A stretch of DNA of 64,000 nucleotides from Lysobacter sp. BMK333-48F3 (GTDB lineage Bacteria; Pseudomonadota; Gammaproteobacteria; Xanthomonadales; Xanthomonadaceae), in assembly GCF_019733395.1 (NCBI RefSeq), contig NZ_JAIHOO010000001.1, positions 2,473,501 through 2,537,500 of the forward strand. Reading direction: 5' to 3'. Positions 10,044-18,944 of this stretch are shown here, piece after piece. Each line of letters opens with the position of its first letter. Positions within the stretch are counted from its first letter, which is position 1. A program made the translations under genes and the position numbers. The notes below the pieces were generated by a model. It did not search any database, had not been told where the DNA came from, and saw nothing but the letters and a program-made list of their open reading frames with translations.

Positions 10044-11093
10044 TCAGACCGCGGTCAGCCAGGCGGCGTAGCGCGGCTCTTGGCCGCGCACGACGCGTGC
10101 GTACAGGGCGGCCAGCTCGCGCGTGACCGGGTTGTCGCCGAACTCGCGCCGGTCCAGCACGCAGATCGCGGTCGCCTCGGCGGCGGTGCCGCAGACGAAG
10201 ACTTCGTCGGCGTCGAGCAGCTCGTGCAGGGTGACTTCGCGCGATTGCGCGCCGGACAGCTCGATCATGGTGTCGCGGGTGATGCCGGGCAGGGCGTCGC
10301 GGTGATCGACCGAGGTGACCACGCCGTTCTTGACCATGAACACGTTGGCGCCGGTGCACTCGACCACATAGCCCTTGTCGTCGGTGAACAAGGCCTCGTC
10401 GAAGCCGCGCTGCTTGGCTTCGCGCTTGGCCAGGATCGAATTGACGTAGGCGCCGCTGAGCTTCAGCGCCGGCAGCGAGGTGGCCGGGTTGCGCTTCCAC
10501 GGCGACACGGTCAGGCGGGTGCCCGCGCCGCCCAGGTGCACCAGCTTAGGCAGGGTCGCGATCATCAGGTGCTGGGTCAGCGGATCGACGTCCAGGCCGA
10601 TGCTGCCGGTGCCCATCCAGGTCAGCGGGCGGATGTAGGCGTCGCGGTGGCCGTTGGCGCGCAGGGTGGCCAGGGTGGCCTGGCTGGCGCGTTCGACGTC
10701 GAAGTCGATGCCGAACATGTCGGCGCCCTTGCGCATGCGCTCCATGTGCTCGGGCAGGCGGAACACCGCCGCGCCGCCGTCGGCGGTGGCGTAGCTGCGG
10801 ATGCCCTCGAACACCGCGGTGCCGTAGTGCATGGCGTGGGTGGTCAGCGGCGCTTCCGGCGCATCGCCGGGGATGAACTGGCCGTCGAACCAAATGAGAG
10901 GCATTCGCTGGGAAGTCGGGACTTCGCTGCGAGCGCGGGACTCAGAACTACGAGCCGCGGCCGACGGCTCGATTTCAGCGGTCGTGGCCTCGCTGCGCGC
11001 CGGCGCATACGCGCGCTCGCGCACCGCGGCTTGCGCCGGCGTTTGGTTCTCGGCGGCGGCCGGACGTTCCAGGGTTTCGGCGGTCAGGTGCAT
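10044..11093 (-). CDS. ilvE: Branched-chain amino acid aminotransferase
   Basis: Class IV PLP transaminase for the last step to Ile, Leu and Val. Recognisable segments are WFDGQFIPGDAPEAPLTTHA, HYGTAVFEGIRSY near residue 88 and ALKLSGAYVNSILAKREA, which contains the PLP lysine, near residue 208. The usual family length is about 305 aa. This 349-aa frame carries about 60 extra low-complexity N-terminal residues. I keep the long start because a GAGG lies 7 nt before the ATG at 11093, within the end of ilvM. The internal Met at 10904, which would give a normal-length protein, has no Shine-Dalgarno. The start overlaps ilvM by 10 bp. Confidence 0.93.
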   Translation of the reverse strand: MHLTAETLERPAAAENQTPAQAAVRERAYAPARSEATTAEIEPSAAARSSESRARSEVPTSQRMPLIWFDGQFIPGDAPEAPLTTHAMHYGTAVFEGIRSYATADGGAAVFRLPEHMERMRKGADMFGIDFDVERASQATLATLRANGHRDAYIRPLTWMGTGSIGLDVDPLTQHLMIATLPKLVHLGGAGTRLTVSPWKRNPATSLPALKLSGAYVNSILAKREAKQRGFDEALFTDDKGYVVECTGANVFMVKNGVVTSVDHRDALPGITRDTMIELSGAQSREVTLHELLDADEVFVCGTAAEATAICVLDRREFGDNPVTRELAALYARVVRGQEPRYAAWLTAV

Positions 11094-11320
11094 GGGGAAA
11101 CCTCAACGGCAAGACAGTCGTAGAGCTTGGCGAGCTGGGTCTGCAGCGCGGTGTCGGCGCGTTCGCCCTCCACCGTCATGCGCAGGTGCCAGCGATCGCC
11201 GTCGGGTTGCGCTTCGCCGTCCACCGACAGGGGACGGAAGCCGCGGCGTTCGGCGGCGCCCAGTACGCGAGCCAGCGCGCCTTCGGCCTGGCGCAGGGTC
11301 AAATCAAGCTGGTATCGCAT
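11084..11320 (-). CDS. ilvM: Acetolactate synthase II small subunit (ACT domain)
   Basis: Small regulatory and stabilising subunit for IlvG. The 78-aa product is a single ACT-like domain with the expected beta-alpha-beta pattern: MRYQLDLTLRQ, an amphipathic helix AEGALARVLGAAERRGF, then WHLRMTVEG. Two ATGs lie six bases apart. I choose the inner one at 11320 because GGAGG abuts the outer ATG (11326) with no spacing but sits 6 nt from the inner one. The gene overlaps the ilvG end by 17 bp and the ilvE start by 10 bp, a compact coupled arrangement also known in Xanthomonas. Confidence 0.88.
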   Translation of the reverse strand: MRYQLDLTLRQAEGALARVLGAAERRGFRPLSVDGEAQPDGDRWHLRMTVEGERADTALQTQLAKLYDCLAVEVSPCT

Positions 11321-13058
11321 GGGCATCCTCCTTCGCGTTGGGAGTGGCGGGGGTCAGGCTGACGATCGCGTCGGCGTCGCCGGCCTCGGGGTCGAGCATC
11401 TGTGCGTTGTTGTGGTTCGGCGGCACCAGCGGCCAGACGTTGGCGGCCTGGTCGATGGCGACGTGCAGCAGCACCGGGCCCGGGGTTTCCAACATGTAGG
11501 CCAGGGCTTCGTCGACCGAATCGGCGCGGTCGAGATACATCGCCTTGACTCCGAACGCGGCGGCCAGGGCGCAGAAGTCCGGGTTGTCGGACAGGTCGAT
11601 CTCGGAGTAGCGGCGTTCGAAGAACAGCTCCTGCCACTGCCGCACCATGCCCAGGGCCTGGTTGTCGAGCAGCACGATCTTCACCGGCAGGCGGTAGCGG
11701 GCGATGGTCGCCAGCTCCTGCACGTTCATCAGGAACGAGCCGTCGCCGCTGACGCAGATCACCCGCGCGTCAGGATTCTCCAGTTGCGCGCCCATCGCCG
11801 CCGGCACGCCGAAGCCCATCGCGCCCAGGCCGCCGCTGGTCAGGTGCTTGCGCGGATCGTCGAAGCGCCAATGCTGGGCGACCCACATCTGGTGCTGGCC
11901 GACGTCGCAGGCGACCACCGCGTCGGGCGCCAGTTGCGACAGGCGCTGCAGCAGGGCCGGCGCGTACACGGTTTCGCCGGGCGCGTCGTAGCGCGGCGCG
12001 CAATCGCGCTTGCGCTGCAGGCAGGTATCGCGCCAGGCGCGGCGGGCGCCGCCGTTGCGGCCCTGCAGCTGAGCGGTGACCGGCGGGGTCAGCGCGTCCA
12101 GCGAGCGGCGCAGGTCGCCCTGCACCGCGGCGTCGGCGTAGCGCAGCTTGCCGATCTCGCAGGCGTCCAGGTCCATGTGAACGACCCGCGCGTTGGGCGC
12201 GAACTCGGCCAGCTTGCCGGTGGCGCGGTCGTCGAAGCGCGCGCCGACCACGATCAGCAGATCGCATTCCTGCACCGACAGATTGGCGGCGCGGTTGCCG
12301 TGCATGCCGAGCATGCCCAGGTTCAGCGCGTGCTCGGCCGGCAGCGCGCCCAGGCCTTTCAGGGTCAGCACCGCCGGAATCTGGCTGCCCTCGACGAAGG
12401 CGCGGAACGAGGCCGTGGCTTCGGCCAGGGCGATGCCGCCGCCGCCGTAGATCAGCGGTTTGCGCGCATGCGCGATCAGCGCCGCGGCCTCGTGATAGGC
12501 CGCGTCCGGCGCGTGCGGCGTCGAATCGACCGGCAGCGGCGCGTGCGCGGCCAAATGCGAGGCGTCGGCGTTCTGCACGTCCTTGGGCAGATCGATCAGC
12601 ACCGGGCCGGGCCGGCCGGAACGGGCCAGGCGGAACGCCTCGGCGACCATCCGCGGCAGCTCGTCGACGCTGCGCACCAGGAAACTGTGCTTGACGATCG
12701 GCAGGGTCATGCCGAACACGTCCAGTTCCTGGAACGCGTCGGTGCCCATCAGGGTGGTCGCGACCTGGCCGGTGATGGCGACCATCGGCACCGAGTCCAG
12801 CATCGCGTCGGCGATGCCGGTGACCAGGTTGGACGCGCCCGGACCGGAGGTGGCTACGCAAACGCCGACTCGCCCGCTGGCACGGGCATAGCCGTTGGCC
12901 GCGAAAGCCGCGCCTTGCTCGTGGCGGACCAGGACGTGCTTGAGGTCCGACCCGTGCAGGGCGTCGTAGAAAGGCATGATGGTGCCGCCCGGATAACCGA
13001 ACAGCGTGTCCACGCCTTCTGCGGCCAGTGCTTGCACCAGCCAGCGGGCACCGTTCAT
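11304..13058 (-). CDS. ilvG: Acetolactate synthase large catalytic subunit
   Basis: ThDP- and FAD-dependent enzyme that makes 2-acetolactate or 2-aceto-2-hydroxybutyrate, the first shared step to valine, leucine and isoleucine. The 584-aa product begins [20 protein letters not shown] and has the ThDP glutamate context VRHEQGAAFAANGYARASG near residue 43. It also has SGPGASNLVTGIADA near residue 77 and the C-terminal ThDP-Mg motif GDGSFLMNVQELATIARY. I place the start at 13058, preceded by AGGAAGAGG. The open frame continues upstream into ilvC and ilvD sequence only as a shadow. The start shares one base with the ilvC stop. Confidence 0.96.
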   Translation of the reverse strand: MNGARWLVQALAAEGVDTLFGYPGGTIMPFYDALHGSDLKHVLVRHEQGAAFAANGYARASGRVGVCVATSGPGASNLVTGIADAMLDSVPMVAITGQVATTLMGTDAFQELDVFGMTLPIVKHSFLVRSVDELPRMVAEAFRLARSGRPGPVLIDLPKDVQNADASHLAAHAPLPVDSTPHAPDAAYHEAAALIAHARKPLIYGGGGIALAEATASFRAFVEGSQIPAVLTLKGLGALPAEHALNLGMLGMHGNRAANLSVQECDLLIVVGARFDDRATGKLAEFAPNARVVHMDLDACEIGKLRYADAAVQGDLRRSLDALTPPVTAQLQGRNGGARRAWRDTCLQRKRDCAPRYDAPGETVYAPALLQRLSQLAPDAVVACDVGQHQMWVAQHWRFDDPRKHLTSGGLGAMGFGVPAAMGAQLENPDARVICVSGDGSFLMNVQELATIARYRLPVKIVLLDNQALGMVRQWQELFFERRYSEIDLSDNPDFCALAAAFGVKAMYLDRADSVDEALAYMLETPGPVLLHVAIDQAANVWPLVPPNHNNAQMLDPEAGDADAIVSLTPATPNAKEDAHAIPA

Positions 13059-14086
13059 CAGGCGGCCTCTTCCTGTCGTTCGCCGCGGGTCGCGGCGGGA
13101 GCGGCGGGCTGCGCCTTGGGCGCGGTGTCCAGCCACTTCATGTTGGCGCGCAGCTTCTTGCCGACCGCTTCGATCGGATGCTCCAGGTCGCCCTGCTTGA
13201 GCGCTTTGTAATTGGCGTTGCCGGAGGCGTACTCGGCGATCCACTGCTTGGCGAAGGTGCCGTCCTGGATCTCGGTCAGGACCTTGCGCATCTGCGCCTT
13301 GGTGTTGTCGTCGACCACGTAAGGGCCGCGGGTCAGCGCGCCGTACTGAGCGGTCTCGCTGATGAACTCGTGCATGCGGGTCACGCCGCCTTCGTAGAAC
13401 AGGTCGACGATCAGCTTCAGTTCGTGCAGGCACTCGTAGTAGGCGACTTCCGGCTGGTAGCCGGCTTCGACCAGGGTTTCCCAGCCGGCCTGGACCAGCT
13501 TGGTCGCGCCGCCGCACAGCACCGCCTGCTCGCCGAACAGATCGGTCTCGGTCTCTTCCTTGAAGGTGGTCTTGATCGCGTTCTGGCGCGCGCCGCCGAT
13601 GCCGGCGCAGTAGGTCAGGGCGAACTCCTCGGCGCGGCCGCTCTTGTCCTGGTGCACGGCGTAGACGCTGGGCACGCCGCGGCCGATTTCGTACTCGCGG
13701 CGCACCAGCGCGCCCGGGCCCTTGGGCGCGACCAGGACCACGTCCAGGTCGGCGCGCGGCGCGATCTGGCCGTAGTGGACGTTGAAGCCGTGCGCGAACA
13801 GCAGGCAGGCGCCCTGGGCGATGTTGGGTTCGATCACCTCGCGGTAGAGCTGCGCCTGCACCATGTCCGGGGTCAGCACGGCGACGAGTTCGGCGCCGGC
13901 GACGGCTTCGGCCGGCGACTTGACCGCGAAGCCGTCGGCCTTGGCCTTGATCTCGGTCGGGCCGCCCGGGCGCAGGCCTACGGTGACGTCGAAGCCGGAG
14001 TCGCGCAGGTTCAGCGCATGGGCGCGGCCCTGGCTGCCGTAGCCGACGATGGCGATCTTGGGGCGGGAGGCGGTGCTGGTGGTCAT
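13058..14086 (-). CDS. ilvC: Ketol-acid reductoisomerase (class I)
   Basis: NADPH-dependent isomerisation and reduction of acetohydroxy acids, second step of the pathway. The 342-aa product has the Rossmann motif [20 protein letters not shown] near residue 12 and [11 protein letters not shown]. The metal-binding residues lie in [21 protein letters not shown] near residue 182 (D and E) and in the following helix. The length matches class I enzymes, with a short Pro/Ala/Arg tail. No clear Shine-Dalgarno precedes the ATG; instead the 54-bp spacer from ilvD is a nearly pure pyrimidine tract on the coding strand. Confidence 0.96.
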   Translation of the reverse strand: MTTSTASRPKIAIVGYGSQGRAHALNLRDSGFDVTVGLRPGGPTEIKAKADGFAVKSPAEAVAGAELVAVLTPDMVQAQLYREVIEPNIAQGACLLFAHGFNVHYGQIAPRADLDVVLVAPKGPGALVRREYEIGRGVPSVYAVHQDKSGRAEEFALTYCAGIGGARQNAIKTTFKEETETDLFGEQAVLCGGATKLVQAGWETLVEAGYQPEVAYYECLHELKLIVDLFYEGGVTRMHEFISETAQYGALTRGPYVVDDNTKAQMRKVLTEIQDGTFAKQWIAEYASGNANYKALKQGDLEHPIEAVGKKLRANMKWLDTAPKAQPAAPAATRGERQEEAA

Positions 14087-14140
14087 GGTGGTCTCGGGAG
14101 GAGTGAGTGGAGAAGAGCGAGGGGAGAGGAACGAGTTGCG
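14087..14140 (-). promoter_or_regulatory. Pyrimidine-rich ilvD-ilvC spacer
   Basis: The 54-bp spacer reads almost entirely C and T on the coding strand. Such C-rich, G-poor RNA can be loaded by Rho, so it might modulate polarity between ilvD and ilvC. This is inference from composition only. Confidence 0.3.
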
Positions 14141-15874
14141 TCAGGCGGGTTCGGGAACGGCGCTGTCGATCAGCGCCGCGTCGATCTTTCTGGGCGCCGG
14201 CGACTGCAGCGGGCCGGGCGCGGTGACCGCGCCGCGCGAGGCCGAGCCGACCAGGCGCGCGTACTTGGCCAGCACGCCGGTGGTCACGCGCGGCGCCATC
14301 CGCGCCGGTTCGCGCGCAGCCAGGTCGGCGTCGACGTTGAGGGTGCGGGTCTTGACGTCGATGCCGACGATGTCGCCTTCGCGCAGGCGCGCGATCGGGC
14401 CGCCGTGCGCGGCTTCGGGCGAGATGTGGCCGACCATGAAGCCGTGGGTCGCGCCGCTGAAGCGGCCGTCGGTGATCAGGGCGACGTCGTTGCTCAGTCC
14501 CTGACCGACCAGGGCCGCGGTGACCGCCAGCATCTCGCGCATGCCCGGGCCGCCGGTCGGGCCTTCGAAGCGGATCACCACCACGTCGCCGGCGCGGATC
14601 TGCCGCGCCTGCACCGCGGCGAACGCGGCCTCTTCGGAGTCGAACACCCGCGCCGGGCCGGCGAAATGCTCGCGGCCGTGGCCGGCCAGCTTGAGGATGC
14701 AGCCGTCCGGCGCCAGGTTGCCGTAGATGATCGAGTAGCCGCCGCGCGGCTTGATCGGATCGGCGACCGGACGCACCACGTCCTGGGCGTCGCTCATCGC
14801 GGCATCGGCCAGTTCCTGGAAAAAGGAACGGCCGGTGACCGTGGGAATGTCCTCGATCAGGCCGGCCGTCTTGAGCTCGCGCGCCACCAGTGCCGCGCCG
14901 CCGAATTCGAACATCTCCGCGGCGGTGTAGCGGCCGCCCGGTTTCAGGTCGGCGATCACCGGCGTGTGCGCGGCGGCTTCGAATTCTTCCAGGTCGAAGG
15001 CGACGCCGGCTTCGTGGGCGATCGCCAGCAGATGCAGGGCGGCGTTGGTCGAGCCGGCGGTGGCCGAGACCGCGCGCGCGGCGTTGCGCAGAGCCTGGGG
15101 AGAGAGCAGTTCGCGCGGTCCCGGCCCGCCGTCGCGCAGGCGTCGCATCACCATTTCGCCGCAGGCGCGCGCGGCTTCGGGCTTGTCGGCGTGGATCGCC
15201 GGGATATCGTTCAGGCCCAGCGGCGACAGGCCGAGGAAGGTCAGCACCATGGCCATGGTGTTGGCGGTGAACTGGCCGCCGCAGGCGCCGGCGCCGGGGC
15301 AGGCGTGGGTTTCGATGCGCTGCAGTTCGGCGTCGTCGATGCGCCCGGCCGAGTGCGCGCCGACCGCTTCGAACACGTCCTGCACGGTCAGCGGCTTGTC
15401 CTCGCCGGTGCCGCGCTTGGACGGGCAATGGCCCGGCATGATCGTGCCGCCGTAGAGGATCACGGTCGGGATATCCAGACGCGCGGCGGCCATCGCCGCG
15501 GCCGGGATGGTCTTGTCGCAACCGACCAGCAGCACCATCGCGTCCAGGCAATGGCCGGACACCGCCAGTTCGATCGAGTCGGCGATGGTTTCGCGCGAGG
15601 CCAGCGAGGCGCGCATGCCGTCGCTGCCCATGGCGATGCCGTCGGTGACGGCGATGGTGTTGAACTCGATCGGCGTGCCGCCGCCGTCGTGCACGCCGCG
15701 GCGCACGTGCTGGGCCAGATCGCGCAGGGTGATGTTGCACGGCGACACGTCGGACCAGGTGTGGACCACGGCGACCAGCGGTCTGGCGATGGCCGCGTCG
15801 TCCAGCCCGGTGGCGCGCAGCATCGCGCGCGCCGGGGCTCGGGCCGGGCCTTGCTTGATGGCGTTGCTTCTCAC
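14141..15874 (-). CDS. ilvD: Dihydroxy-acid dehydratase
   Basis: Iron-sulfur enzyme converting dihydroxy acids to 2-keto acids, third step to Ile and Val. The product carries [18 protein letters not shown] at its N terminus, [20 protein letters not shown] with a cluster cysteine, and [20 protein letters not shown] near residue 190. These match the ILVD/EDD family. Two starts are possible: a TTG at 15880 and a GTG at 15874. I prefer the GTG because AGGAA lies 9 nt upstream of it but only 3 nt from the TTG. It is the first structural gene after the leader peptide and attenuator. Confidence 0.94.
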   Translation of the reverse strand: MRSNAIKQGPARAPARAMLRATGLDDAAIARPLVAVVHTWSDVSPCNITLRDLAQHVRRGVHDGGGTPIEFNTIAVTDGIAMGSDGMRASLASRETIADSIELAVSGHCLDAMVLLVGCDKTIPAAAMAAARLDIPTVILYGGTIMPGHCPSKRGTGEDKPLTVQDVFEAVGAHSAGRIDDAELQRIETHACPGAGACGGQFTANTMAMVLTFLGLSPLGLNDIPAIHADKPEAARACGEMVMRRLRDGGPGPRELLSPQALRNAARAVSATAGSTNAALHLLAIAHEAGVAFDLEEFEAAAHTPVIADLKPGGRYTAAEMFEFGGAALVARELKTAGLIEDIPTVTGRSFFQELADAAMSDAQDVVRPVADPIKPRGGYSIIYGNLAPDGCILKLAGHGREHFAGPARVFDSEEAAFAAVQARQIRAGDVVVIRFEGPTGGPGMREMLAVTAALVGQGLSNDVALITDGRFSGATHGFMVGHISPEAAHGGPIARLREGDIVGIDVKTRTLNVDADLAAREPARMAPRVTTGVLAKYARLVGSASRGAVTAPGPLQSPAPRKIDAALIDSAVPEPA

Positions 15875-15952
15875 GTACAACGGTTCCTGTGTTGCGCGTC
15901 CGTGGCGCGAATCCGCACGTCCGCGTGCGGTGCTGCAGGAACCCAGGGCCGT

Positions 15953-15988
15953 AAAACGAAAAACCCCGCGCCTTTGGGGCGCGGGGTT
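15953..15988 (-). terminator. Attenuator terminator upstream of ilvD
   Basis: On the minus strand an 11-bp perfect GC-rich stem (AACCCCGCGCC with GGCGCGGGGTT, loop CCAAA) is followed by a T5-CG-T4 tail. It lies 34 bp after the leader-peptide stop and about 75 bp before ilvD. Its 5' arm overlaps CGAACCC (15984-15990), which can instead pair with GGGTTCG at the end of the leader frame (16028-16034). This gives a plausible antiterminator. Confidence 0.88.
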
Positions 15989-16022
15989 CGAGGTTCTTTC
16001 GACCTTGGGTTGTGTGGTTTTG

Positions 16023-16187
16023 CTACACGAACCCGACTCCCGCGCTGGTAAGCGAGGTAATAAGTACGAGGACGAGAATAATCGTGGCGATCGCGGGTGC
16101 GAGCTTGAGCGCGGCGCGCGCGGCGTCGTTCGAGGCCTTGGCGGCCTGGAGCGAAGTCGTCTGCGTGCGAGTGTTGCGCTGCGTCAT
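16023..16187 (-). CDS. ilvL: ilv operon attenuation leader peptide
   Basis: This 54-codon frame ends with [20 protein letters not shown], so eight consecutive codons specify Ile, Leu or Val. That is the sensor design of classical attenuation: a ribosome stalling for scarce charged tRNA in this run would change downstream RNA pairing. The stop lies just upstream of a strong terminator hairpin (15953-15988) that precedes ilvD. The N-terminal part ([20 protein letters not shown]) is unremarkable. There is no Shine-Dalgarno, and a candidate promoter ends 8 bp before the ATG, so the mRNA may be leaderless. No conserved-family match can be checked here; the identification rests on composition and position. 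Confidence 0.88.
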   Translation of the reverse strand: MTQRNTRTQTTSLQAAKASNDAARAALKLAPAIATIILVLVLITSLTSAGVGFV

Positions 16188-16195
16188 GCGGACGA

Positions 16196-16224
16196 GAAGA
16201 ACATGCCCGTTTGCGGCTTGTCAA
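16196..16224 (-). promoter_or_regulatory. Candidate ilv operon promoter
   Basis: A perfect TTGACA (16219-16224) is followed after 17 bp by a weak TTCTTC at the -10 position (16196-16201). Only 8 bp then separate it from the leader ATG, so transcription would start at or next to the A of ATG. Confidence 0.55.
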
Positions 16225-16428
16225 TAGTTTCTTGGAAAACCATCGCGGGGCGTGCGAGCAGTCACAGCCGTAGAACACGTGCGATCGATCATCCGAATTA
16301 GTGTGCTTCGAAGCGAAATTACGATCGGCATCAGCCGGCGCTTGCGTCCATGCGTCGCAGCATCGCTTGCGTTCAGTGCGTTCAGCCGCGCCACGCGTTT
16401 GTGCCGAATTGGCCCAGCCATCGCGAAA

Positions 16429-16471
16429 GGGACGGAGGGGGTTAAGCCACAGGCTTAACCCCCTCCGTCCC
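16429..16471. repeat. Perfect hairpin repeat downstream of thrC
   Basis: A 20-bp perfect stem (GGGACGGAGGGGGTTAAGCC and its complement) with the 3-nt loop ACA lies between thrC and the ilv promoter. A related imperfect copy sits after thiC at 26371, so this is a dispersed element. It probably ends or protects the thr transcript, but no T-run follows. Confidence 0.8.
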
Positions 16472-16492
16472 TGAGGCGCTCACCTGAGGCGC

Positions 16493-17791
16493 TCAGGCCC
16501 AGGCGGTCGCCAGCAGGCGATCGCGCAAAGCGGCGTAGTCGGCCGCCAGCGGCTCGGCCGAGGCCGGCCGCGCCAGCGACTCGGCCAGGGCCGGCGGCGG
16601 TTCCACCGCATGCCCGACCAGCGGCTCGACGATGCCGTCGAACTTGGCCGGATGGGCGGTCGCGACCACCGCCCACGGCCGCTCGTCGCCCTGCGCGCGC
16701 AAGGTCTCGAGCAGGTGCAGGCCGGTCGCGGTGTGCGGACAGGGCACCACGCCGTGTCGTTGCGGCGCTGCGGCGATGGTGGCGCGGATGGTGGCGTCGT
16801 CGACGCCGACCGCGCGCACCGCCGCGCGCAGCTCGGCGTCGTCGCGATGCCAGTGGCGCAGGCGTTCGAAATTGCTCGGCGCGCCGACGTCCATCGCGTT
16901 GGCCAGGGTGGCGCGGGTCGGCTGGGCGGCGTAGTCGGCGCCGGCGAAGTAGCGCGGCAGGGTGTCGTTGGCGTTGGTGGCCAGGGCGATCTCGCCGATC
17001 GGCAGGCCCATGCGGCGGGCGACGAAGGCGGCGCAGGCGTTGCCGAGATTGCCGGTGGGGACGATGAAGTTGAGCGGTTCGCCGCGCTGCGCGTAATGCC
17101 GGCTGGCGGCATGGGCGTAGTAGGCGGCCTGCGGCAACAGCCGGCCCAGGCTGATGCTGTTGGCCGAGCTCAACGGCAGACGCGCGCGCAAGGCCTCGTC
17201 GGCCAGGGCCTGCTTGGCCAGGCGCTGGCAGGCGTCGAAATCGCCGTCCACGCGCAGCGCGCGCACGTTGTCGCCCCAGCAGCCCAGGCCGTGGGCCTGG
17301 CGCGGCGAGACCCGGCCGTCGGGATACAGGATCGCCACTTCGAAACCGGGCCGGCGATGGAAGGCGGCGGCGACCGCGGCGCCGGTATCGCCCGAGGTCG
17401 CAACCAGGATCGTGGTCGGCGCGTCGTCGGCGCGGCGCAGGCCGGCCAGGGCGCCGGCGAGGAAACGCGCGGCATAGTCCTTGAACGCGGCGGTCGGGCC
17501 GTGGAACAGCTCGAGCAGCCAGTCGTCGGCGCCGGCGAGCGGGCGCAGCGGCGCGTCGAACGAGAACGCCTGCGCGCAGATCTCGCCGAGCCGTTCGCGC
17601 AGCGAGGACTGTTCGAAGTAGGGCGCGAGCAGCGCGTGCGCGGTGTCGGGCAGGCGCTCGGCGGCGAGCGGCTGATCCAGCGCGGGAATGCGTTCGGGAA
17701 CGTAGAGGCCGCCGTCGGGGGCGAGGCCGGCGGCGAGCGCGGCGTCGATCGGCGTCGGGGCGGTGCGGCCGCGGGTGCTGAGGAAGTTCAT
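16493..17791 (-). CDS. thrC: Threonine synthase
   Basis: PLP enzyme converting O-phosphohomoserine to threonine. The 432-aa product begins MNFLSTRGRTAPTPIDAALA and has GGLYVPE near residue 28. The PLP-lysine segment FHGPTAAFKDYAARFLAG lies near residue 95, with LVATSGDTGAAVAAAF and FIVPTGNLGNACAAFVARRM after it. These are typical of the ThrC type found in enteric bacteria and Xanthomonas. It is the last gene of thrABC and is separated from thrB by a 175-bp spacer with an inverted repeat element. The last codons lie within a duplicated 11-bp sequence (TGAGGCGCTCA) that provides the stop. Confidence 0.95.
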   Translation of the reverse strand: MNFLSTRGRTAPTPIDAALAAGLAPDGGLYVPERIPALDQPLAAERLPDTAHALLAPYFEQSSLRERLGEICAQAFSFDAPLRPLAGADDWLLELFHGPTAAFKDYAARFLAGALAGLRRADDAPTTILVATSGDTGAAVAAAFHRRPGFEVAILYPDGRVSPRQAHGLGCWGDNVRALRVDGDFDACQRLAKQALADEALRARLPLSSANSISLGRLLPQAAYYAHAASRHYAQRGEPLNFIVPTGNLGNACAAFVARRMGLPIGEIALATNANDTLPRYFAGADYAAQPTRATLANAMDVGAPSNFERLRHWHRDDAELRAAVRAVGVDDATIRATIAAAPQRHGVVPCPHTATGLHLLETLRAQGDERPWAVVATAHPAKFDGIVEPLVGHAVEPPPALAESLARPASAEPLAADYAALRDRLLATAWA

Positions 17792-17828
17792 GCGGGGTCC
17801 GGTGATGGGGGCGTGGGTGCTTGCGGGG

Positions 17829-17964
17829 AGAGCAAATCCCCCTCGGTCCCCCTTTTTTAAAGGGGGAAGACAAGCAGATCGAATAGGTGAGGGCCTAGGC
17901 TCTTGCGGTTGCCTTTGCGTTTGCTGTTCCCCCTTTGTTGAGGGGGGCAGGGGGGCTTTGCTCT
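17829..17964. repeat. Inverted repeat pair, AAATCCCCC...AGGGGGAA family
   Basis: The left arm (17829-17868) contains AGAGCAAATCCCCCTCGG and the right arm (17927-17964) is its near reverse complement, ending GGGGGGCTTTGCTCT. Each arm also folds on itself through CCCCCTTT...AAAGGGGG. The element fills the thrB-thrC spacer. A third copy lies near hemL at 61693. Confidence 0.85.
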
Positions 17965-17966
17965 GC

Positions 17967-18944
17967 CTACCCGATCACCTCCGCCCGCGGCCCCGCCACC
18001 GGACCGACGTAGGCGCGCGAATCGAATCCCGCCGCCGCGAAGGCCGCGCGCATCGCCGCCGCCGCGGCCTGCGCCTGGGCCTCGTTGACGAACCAGGCGA
18101 AGCAACTCGGGCCGGCGCCGGAAATGCTGGCGCCGAGCGCGCCCTGCGCCAGCGCGGCGGCCTTGACCTGGGCGAAGCCGGGAATCAGCGGCGCGCGGCG
18201 CGGTTCCACCAGCAGGTCCACCAGGCCTTCGCGCAACAGGCTGGCGTCGCCGCGCTGCAGCCCGGTCAGGAACAGGGCCAGGTGCTCGCTCTGCTTGACC
18301 ACCTGCGCCAGCGGATACGGCTCGGCGAGCGCGGCGCGCGCGCGCCGGGTTTCCAGCACCTGGTCCGGATGCACCACCACCGCATGCAGGAACGAGGGCA
18401 CCTCCAGCGCGATCATCCGGGTCGAGGTCGCCATCACCACGCCGCCGAGCAGCATCGGCGCGACGTTGTCGCCGTGGCGGCTGCCGCTGGACACCGACTC
18501 GCCGTCGAGGGCGAATTCGTACAGCGCTTCGCGCGACAGCGGCTGGTCGAGCAGCGCGTTGGCGGCGACCAGGGCGGCGACGCAGGACGCGGCCGAACCG
18601 CCGAGGCCGGAGCCCAGCGGAATGCCCTTGTCGAGTTCGAGTTCGAAGCCGTAGGCCAGGCCGAGCTTTTCGCGCAGCGAAATCAGCGCCTGGCCGGCGG
18701 TGTTGCGCGCCGCCTCCAGCGGCAGCGCGTCCGCGCCCGGCACTTCGCCGCGGATCGCCCGGATCCGCACCGTCGCCTCGTCGATCCGCCGCACCGTGGC
18801 CAGATCGCGCGGGCCGGCGATGGAGTGGCCGAGCACGTCGAAGCCGACCCCGATGTTGCCGACGCTGGCCGGGGCGAAGGCCCGCGCCTGCCGCGCCGCG
18901 GCTGCGGACGAGTCGGCGGCGGATGAAGACGTAGCAGCGCTCAT
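17967..18944 (-). CDS. thrB: Homoserine kinase (GHMP family)
   Basis: Phosphorylates homoserine at the expense of ATP, supplying ThrC. The 325-aa product has [20 protein letters not shown] near residue 23 and the GHMP ATP-binding motif [20 protein letters not shown] near residue 108. [15 protein letters not shown] is near the C terminus. The first ~20 residues are Ala/Ser-rich. Its ATG overlaps the thrA stop by 4 bp (ATGA). Order thrA-thrB-thrC on one strand matches the classical threonine operon. Confidence 0.95.
   Translation of the reverse strand: MSAATSSSAADSSAAAARQARAFAPASVGNIGVGFDVLGHSIAGPRDLATVRRIDEATVRIRAIRGEVPGADALPLEAARNTAGQALISLREKLGLAYGFELELDKGIPLGSGLGGSAASCVAALVAANALLDQPLSREALYEFALDGESVSSGSRHGDNVAPMLLGGVVMATSTRMIALEVPSFLHAVVVHPDQVLETRRARAALAEPYPLAQVVKQSEHLALFLTGLQRGDASLLREGLVDLLVEPRRAPLIPGFAQVKAAALAQGALGASISGAGPSCFAWFVNEAQAQAAAAAMRAAFAAAGFDSRAYVGPVAGPRAEVIG

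Noticed and set aside
11304..15740. A single minus-strand frame long enough to suggest an ilvG fusion of about 1,480 codons.
   Set aside because: Only its 3' 584 codons match acetolactate synthase. The upstream part is an out-of-frame shadow of ilvC and ilvD, and a good ribosome binding site sits at 13058.
15875..15880. TTG start for ilvD, six bases upstream.
   Set aside because: AGGAA lies only 3 nt from it but 9 nt from the GTG at 15874, so the latter is favoured.
13028..16051. Very long open frame (over 1000 codons) on the plus strand across ilvC and ilvD.
   Set aside because: It is antisense to clearly conserved ilv genes, has GC-driven composition and no recognisable domain; high-GC third positions keep such frames open.
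16472..16494. Duplicated TGAGGCGCTCA at the thrC end as a possible attachment site.
   Set aside because: It is only a short tandem duplication around the stop codon, without an integrase or element nearby.
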